Shown here: positions 51,862 to 55,598 of the stretch, piece after piece
Position numbering within the stretch: position 1 is the first letter of the stretch
How the letters are laid out: every line of letters starts with the position of its first letter
NCBI GenBank assembly: GCA_028683435.1
Contig: JAQUIG010000013.1
Location: 1-55,598, forward strand
DNA length: 55,598 nt
Direction of reading: 5' to 3'
Source: Desulfuromonadaceae bacterium
GTDB lineage: Bacteria; Desulfobacterota; Desulfuromonadia; Geobacterales; Pseudopelobacteraceae
The notes under the pieces: model-generated
Databases searched by the model: none
The model's input: the letters and a program-made list of their open reading frames with translations, nothing else
Told to the model about the DNA's origin: nothing
Translations under genes and position numbers: made by a program

Positions 51862-52734
51862 ATGCAAAAAACACGATGTATCAACGGTAAGAAAATTCTG
51901 GTTGGAATGGCTATTGTTCTGGCGTTTGCCGGCGTGTCTCATGCCGCACAGCAAGGTAATAAATCCGCCACCGTTACCATACCTCCAACGCCTGAACTAT
52001 ACTCAAGCGAACCGCAACCGTTAACGGCTGTCCAATGCGCCCAGTGCCACCCAGGCCTGTTCAAAAACCTTAAAAACGAGGGTGGGCGCCACCGCTTTGC
52101 CTGCCAGAACTGCCATAATGTCTTTCATGCCTACAGTCCACGTAAGGCCAACTGGGATCAGATTATGCCCACATGTTCATCCTGCCATACAGCCCCGCAT
52201 GGGGCGAAGATCACTAACTGCACCGCCTGTCACGCCAATCCCCACGCGCCTAAAAGCATGGCAAGCAATACACAGCTTACGGCAGCATGCTATGATTGCC
52301 ACGGCACTGTACGTGATGAACTTGTAAAATATCCGAGCAGACACTCTAAACTTCCCTGTATGACCTGCCATACTTCACATGGTTATAAGCCGTCATGTTT
52401 CAACTGCCACCAACCGCATTTTAAGGGGCAGGCACTGTCAACCTGCCTCCCCTGTCACCCGGTTCATCAACCGCAAAACATCAGGTTCAGCGCAAAGGAA
52501 CCGTCAAATACCTGCAGTTCCTGCCATGCCAAGGCATATACCAACCTGGCGAAAAGCACCAGCAAGCACAATGCCCTGGCCTGCGTAACCTGTCACAAGG
52601 ATAAACATCGCTTTATTCCGCAATGTACCGACTGTCATGGGAAACCGCACACTGAGACAATTCATGACAAATATCCGAAATGCCTCAGCTGCCATATCGA
52701 TGTTCATGACATGCCTGTTATGTCGAAAAAATAG
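51862..52734 (+). CDS. 12-heme c-type cytochrome A
   Basis: This 290-aa secreted protein has a signal peptide (KKILVGMAIVLAFAGVSHA) and twelve CXXCH sites in about 230 residues. The spacing is dense, and many sites are followed by a second histidine (CHxxH or CHxxPH, as in CTACHANPH and CHKDKH), as in bis-histidine nanowire-like chains. It is closely similar in motif order to the next cytochrome gene. An in-frame ATG at 51850 also exists; 51862 is preferred because GAGAGG lies just upstream. No cysteine-free domain is present, so it is a pure electron-transfer module. Confidence 0.88.
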   Translation: MQKTRCINGKKILVGMAIVLAFAGVSHAAQQGNKSATVTIPPTPELYSSEPQPLTAVQCAQCHPGLFKNLKNEGGRHRFACQNCHNVFHAYSPRKANWDQIMPTCSSCHTAPHGAKITNCTACHANPHAPKSMASNTQLTAACYDCHGTVRDELVKYPSRHSKLPCMTCHTSHGYKPSCFNCHQPHFKGQALSTCLPCHPVHQPQNIRFSAKEPSNTCSSCHAKAYTNLAKSTSKHNALACVTCHKDKHRFIPQCTDCHGKPHTETIHDKYPKCLSCHIDVHDMPVMSKK

Positions 52735-52780
52735 TTCCAATAAAAATGAGCCGGTATTAGGGGGGTGCCGGTCGCCTCTA

Positions 52781-52811
52781 TTGTAACGGGAAAAAACCTG
52801 GACAATATAAT
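52781..52811 (+). promoter_or_regulatory. Possible sigma-70 promoter before 12-heme cytochrome B
   Basis: TTGTAA (52781-52786) and a perfect TATAAT (52806-52811) lie 19 nt apart, 62 bp ahead of the cytochrome start. The wide spacing and weak -35 keep it tentative. It would allow separate expression of this gene. Confidence 0.3.
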
Positions 52812-52873
52812 ATACATGGACATCCGTCAAAAGCCGTAACATGTTAACCCTATTCTTGCTGTAAGGAGGAACG

Positions 52874-53743
52874 ATGATGAATATGATATCTCATGCAAAA
52901 AGGTTGTTTCTGGCATCTGTACTGGTGTCGGCTCTTAATGCCGTCGCTTTTGGTGCCGGGCCTGTACCAGTACCTCAACATCAACAAAACCCGGTTCTCG
53001 GTAATGCGGACTGCGTGAAGTGCCATGCCGCCGCGACTGCTGACATCGCTGCCAACGGTGGTGCACACAAGACTAACGTTACCTGCCAGGATTGTCATAA
53101 CGGCCATCCGCCAGCCGTTAAAAATATTATCCCGTTGTGTTCGCAATGTCACAGCGGCAAGCCACATTACAAACTGGCCGACTGTCAGCGCTGTCACAGC
53201 AACCCTCACACCCCTAAAGCCACCAAGCTGGCCAAAAACATAACCGACGAGTGTGTCACGTGTCACTCTCAGCAGATCGTCAAACTCAGGCAGTTCAAGA
53301 GCAAGCACACCAGTCTTGCCTGCACCTACTGCCACAACGTTCATGGAAGAATTCCACCCTGTACTCAGTGTCATAAACCGCATAGCGCCGACATGGTGGC
53401 AGCTGAATGCAAGCGGTGCCACCAGGCGCATATGCCGACGGTAATCACCTATAAATCAGATACTCCCAACAGGAATTGCGCCTCCTGTCACAAAAAAGCG
53501 TCTGATCTGCTTTTATCGACAGACGCGAAACACAGAGATGTGAATTGTGTCACATGCCATAAGGACAAGCACAAGATGACGCCGACCTGTCAAAGTTGTC
53601 ACGGCACGCCTCATCCGGCCGGCATGCTGGCCCGCTTCACCAAGTGCGCAGATTGCCATAGCATCGCTCACAGCCTGAACCGATGGGAACCAAAGGCCGC
53701 CGGCAAGGCCGCAACGCTGAAGCCCAAAAAAAGCATTAAATAA
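52874..53743 (+). CDS. 12-heme c-type cytochrome B
   Basis: This 289-aa secreted protein (signal peptide about 1-28, ending VAFGAG) has twelve CXXCH sites: CVKCH, CQDCH, CSQCH, CQRCH, CVTCH, CTYCH, CTQCH, CKRCH, CASCH, CVTCH, CQSCH and CADCH. Shared blocks with cytochrome A include the CxxCHSNPHTPK/CxxCHANPHAPK pair and CVTCHKDKH near the end, so the two are tandem duplicates. The C-terminus is lysine-rich (about 15 residues). AAGGAGG lies 6-7 nt before the start. A perfect terminator follows. Confidence 0.92.
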   Translation: MMNMISHAKRLFLASVLVSALNAVAFGAGPVPVPQHQQNPVLGNADCVKCHAAATADIAANGGAHKTNVTCQDCHNGHPPAVKNIIPLCSQCHSGKPHYKLADCQRCHSNPHTPKATKLAKNITDECVTCHSQQIVKLRQFKSKHTSLACTYCHNVHGRIPPCTQCHKPHSADMVAAECKRCHQAHMPTVITYKSDTPNRNCASCHKKASDLLLSTDAKHRDVNCVTCHKDKHKMTPTCQSCHGTPHPAGMLARFTKCADCHSIAHSLNRWEPKAAGKAATLKPKKSIK

Positions 53744-53746
53744 GTA

Positions 53747-53789
53747 CTCTAAAAGTCCCCCTCCAGTCATTGAAGGGGGACTTTTAGAG
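53747..53789 (+). terminator. Strong hairpin terminator closing the cytochrome island
   Basis: CTCTAAAAGTCCCCCT (53747-53762) is the exact reverse complement of AGGGGGACTTTTAGAG (53774-53789), a 16-bp perfect stem with an 11-nt loop directly after the last cytochrome gene. The right arm contains CTTTT, so it can also work as a bidirectional terminator. Confidence 0.85.
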
Positions 53790-53850
53790 ATAATGAATAT
53801 CCCGTCTAAAGCAAACAGAAAACACCACACACTACAGGCAGGGATCTCCC

Positions 53851-55380
53851 ATGAATTCTAAGAAGAAGCTGCTGGTGATTGACGATGAACCGATAATACT
53901 TGAAGGGGTTCGCAGAATTCTTGAGCCCGGATCGTATCATGTAGAGACATTTGCCAGCGGCGTTGCTGCTCTGGAGCGGATTAAACAGGAAACATTCGAT
54001 CTGGTGATCACTGACCTGAAGATGCCAGGTATGGGCGGTCTGGAAGTATTGAAAGCGATCAAGGAGAGCCAACCGGACCTGCCGGTGATCTTCATAACGG
54101 GGTATACCTCGGTAGACGGCGCCGTAGAGGTCATGAAACTGGGGGCAGTGGATTATATCGCCAAGCCGTTCACTCCGGAAGAGATGCTCTGCACCGTTAA
54201 ACTTGCCCTGGAACAGCGGGTGGTTGCTCTGGAGGATCTTTATCTCCGCAAGGAACTGCTGGATACGGAGGGTTTTGACCAGTTCGTGGGGAAAAGCCCG
54301 GAGATGGTCAAGGTCTATCGCCGGATCATGCAGGTGGCACCCACCGACAGCACGGTGCTGATTACCGGTGAAAGCGGTACCGGCAAGGAGCTTGTGGCCA
54401 AGGCCCTCCACAAGCATAGTGCGCGGCGTGAAAACTCCTTTGTGGCGGTTGACTGCACCTCACTGGCGGAAAGCCTGCTTGAATCGGAACTGTTTGGCCA
54501 TACCAAGGGTTCTTTTACCGGGGCCATACAGACCAAAACCGGGCTGTTCAAGGTTGCTGAGGGTGGCACCCTGTTTCTGGATGAGGTATCCAACCTGAGC
54601 CATACCACCCAGGCCAAGCTGCTGCGTGTACTGCAGGAACGGGAGGTGACCCCGATCGGCGGTACCAAACCAATCCCGATCAATATCCGCCTGGTAGTTG
54701 CCACCAACCGGAATCTGCGCGATATGGTTGCAGAAGGGACCTTCCGGGAAGACCTTTTCTTCCGCCTGAACATCATTCCGATGGGCCTCCCCCCGCTGCG
54801 TGAACGGAGTGGAGATATCCCTCTTTTGGTTGCGCATGCGGTTCGTACCGTGTCTGAAGAGCTGGGCAAGGAGATCAAGGGGGTCACCGCCGGGGCGATG
54901 CAGGTTCTGCAGAACTACAATTTCCCAGGCAATGTGCGGGAGCTGGAAAATATCATCGAGCGGGCGGTCGTGTTGGCAGAGGACAATCTGATTACCCCTG
55001 AGGATCTGGAGCTGAACCAAGGTTCAAAGGAAATTTATGCAGACCTGCATAGTCGCAGAAATCGCAGAGCCGATGACTTAAAATTTAACTACTTACGGGA
55101 CTACACATCAGTGCCGTTGTGTGTGGAAGATCTCAATGATATCAAGCGACAACTGCGTGAACATGTGACGGAGAATGTGGAAAAGGTATTTGTTATAAGT
55201 GCATTGCAACGTCACCGGGGTAACGTCACTCGAGCTTCTGAAGAGACCGGCATGCTCCGTCCCAACTTCCAAGCTATGATGAAAAAAATCGGCATATCCT
55301 CAAGGGATTATGCTGAACTTAGATCGCCTGCGCTCACTGTTGCCTCGCCGCTTTTCGCTGATCCAAAGGCTGCTGGTTGA
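53851..55380 (+). CDS. Second sigma-54-dependent response regulator
   Basis: This 509-aa activator has a receiver (D55 in ITDLKMPGMGG), a AAA+ domain with GESGTGKE, a sigma-54 loop reading GSFTGA instead of GAFTGA, GGTLFLDEVSNL, and a Fis-type C-terminus (RGNVTRASEETGMLRPNF). An insert of about 60 residues (about 385-450) separates the AAA+ domain from the DNA-binding helix. Its kinase is not adjacent. It has its own unit after a strong terminator and may regulate the island or genes beyond the right edge. Confidence 0.93.
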   Translation: MNSKKKLLVIDDEPIILEGVRRILEPGSYHVETFASGVAALERIKQETFDLVITDLKMPGMGGLEVLKAIKESQPDLPVIFITGYTSVDGAVEVMKLGAVDYIAKPFTPEEMLCTVKLALEQRVVALEDLYLRKELLDTEGFDQFVGKSPEMVKVYRRIMQVAPTDSTVLITGESGTGKELVAKALHKHSARRENSFVAVDCTSLAESLLESELFGHTKGSFTGAIQTKTGLFKVAEGGTLFLDEVSNLSHTTQAKLLRVLQEREVTPIGGTKPIPINIRLVVATNRNLRDMVAEGTFREDLFFRLNIIPMGLPPLRERSGDIPLLVAHAVRTVSEELGKEIKGVTAGAMQVLQNYNFPGNVRELENIIERAVVLAEDNLITPEDLELNQGSKEIYADLHSRRNRRADDLKFNYLRDYTSVPLCVEDLNDIKRQLREHVTENVEKVFVISALQRHRGNVTRASEETGMLRPNFQAMMKKIGISSRDYAELRSPALTVASPLFADPKAAG

Positions 55381-55526
55381 CCCGTTCTTTACACCCAACA
55401 GGTACGACCGTTATCATCCGACTGCCGCAGCCACACCATGAACCGGCAGCCGATGCCCAGCTATAACCATAAACAAGTAAAATCACCCTTAATTTATTTT
55501 ATGAGCAGCACTCCTGCCGAGAGACT

Positions 55527-55598
55527 ATGTCCATCAAACAGTTTGCCATACAGATCCTTACCCCGTTCAAGACCGTCCAGCTTTACGCCTGCATCGGC
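55527..55598 (+). CDS. Start of a gene running off the right edge
   Basis: An ATG at 55527, with GAGAG 4 nt upstream, opens a frame without stop to the window end (24 residues, beginning MSIKQFAIQILTPFKTVQLY). It could be the N-terminus of a membrane protein. Too little is visible to name it. The remaining 55381-55526 holds nothing recognisable. Confidence 0.4.
   Translation, partial: MSIKQFAIQILTPFKTVQLYACIG

Noticed and set aside
1-55598. CRISPR arrays, tRNA/rRNA genes, prophage or complete insertion sequences
   Set aside because: No regular spaced repeats, no tRNA-like cloverleaf ends and no transposase, integrase or phage structural genes were recognised; small tRNAs could still be missed by eye.
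55501-55598. Alternative right-edge frame from the ATG at 55501
   Set aside because: It reads Ser/Pro/Arg-rich low-complexity sequence and lacks a ribosome site; the frame from 55527 is more protein-like.

Overview
The window looks like a chromosomal piece of a Geobacter-like bacterium (Desulfuromonadales). The grounds are seven multiheme c-type cytochromes with 65 CXXCH motifs and three atypical heme-type motifs, two NHL beta-propeller lipoproteins, many two-component, HAMP and c-di-GMP proteins, sigma-54 activators, and the order dprA-topA-trmFO. No tRNA, rRNA, CRISPR array, prophage or intact insertion sequence was seen. The genus is inferred, not proven.

Region 1 (1-13.6 kb, all minus strand). 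From upstream to downstream: a CpoB/YbgF-like lipoprotein, a LysM protein, dprA, topA, trmFO, a GlcF-like iron-sulfur protein, an XRE-cupin regulator, a carboxyltransferase, and a large biotin carboxylase/biotin carrier fusion that runs off the left edge with its biotinylation site just inside the window. The last two should form a soluble acyl-CoA carboxylase, possibly controlled by the adjacent regulator. CACAGAG-type repeats sit in three intergenic gaps.

Region 2 (13.7-25.1 kb, plus strand). A U32-family enzyme is followed by a decayed REC-GGDEF remnant. Then comes a signalling cluster: a 1239-aa triple-receiver hybrid kinase, a periplasmic binding protein, a paralogous HAMP-GAF receptor that has lost its kinase module, CheR (no CheB) and a REC-PAS-kinase-REC protein. 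Several of these genes overlap by ATGA.

Region 3 (25.1-36.2 kb). Mostly housekeeping: dnaB, a PilB-like protein with a c-di-GMP-type MshEN domain but no Walker A motif, pilT, moaC, a sterol-desaturase-family protein, a DEAD-box helicase, a small membrane protein, a J-domain protein, a methyltransferase and a pseudouridine synthase. A GAF-GGDEF-EAL protein lies on the minus strand.

Region 4 (36.6-55.4 kb, plus strand) is the most interesting part: a probable extracellular electron transfer island. A kinase/sigma-54 activator pair is followed by a repeat-rich gap, a tetraheme cytochrome that resembles the OmcE nanowire family, an NHL lipoprotein, a pentaheme lipoprotein, a TPR/beta-barrel outer-membrane protein and a second NHL lipoprotein. 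Next are a cytochrome with an OmcE-like head fused to about eight more hemes, a 13-15-heme cytochrome, a TPR protein, a cysteine-less thioredoxin-fold/TPR protein, an octaheme Ig-like cytochrome and two related 12-heme cytochromes. A perfect terminator and a second sigma-54 activator close the island. The working model is a porin-cytochrome conduit feeding a cytochrome filament, made with dedicated assembly proteins and regulated locally by sigma-54.
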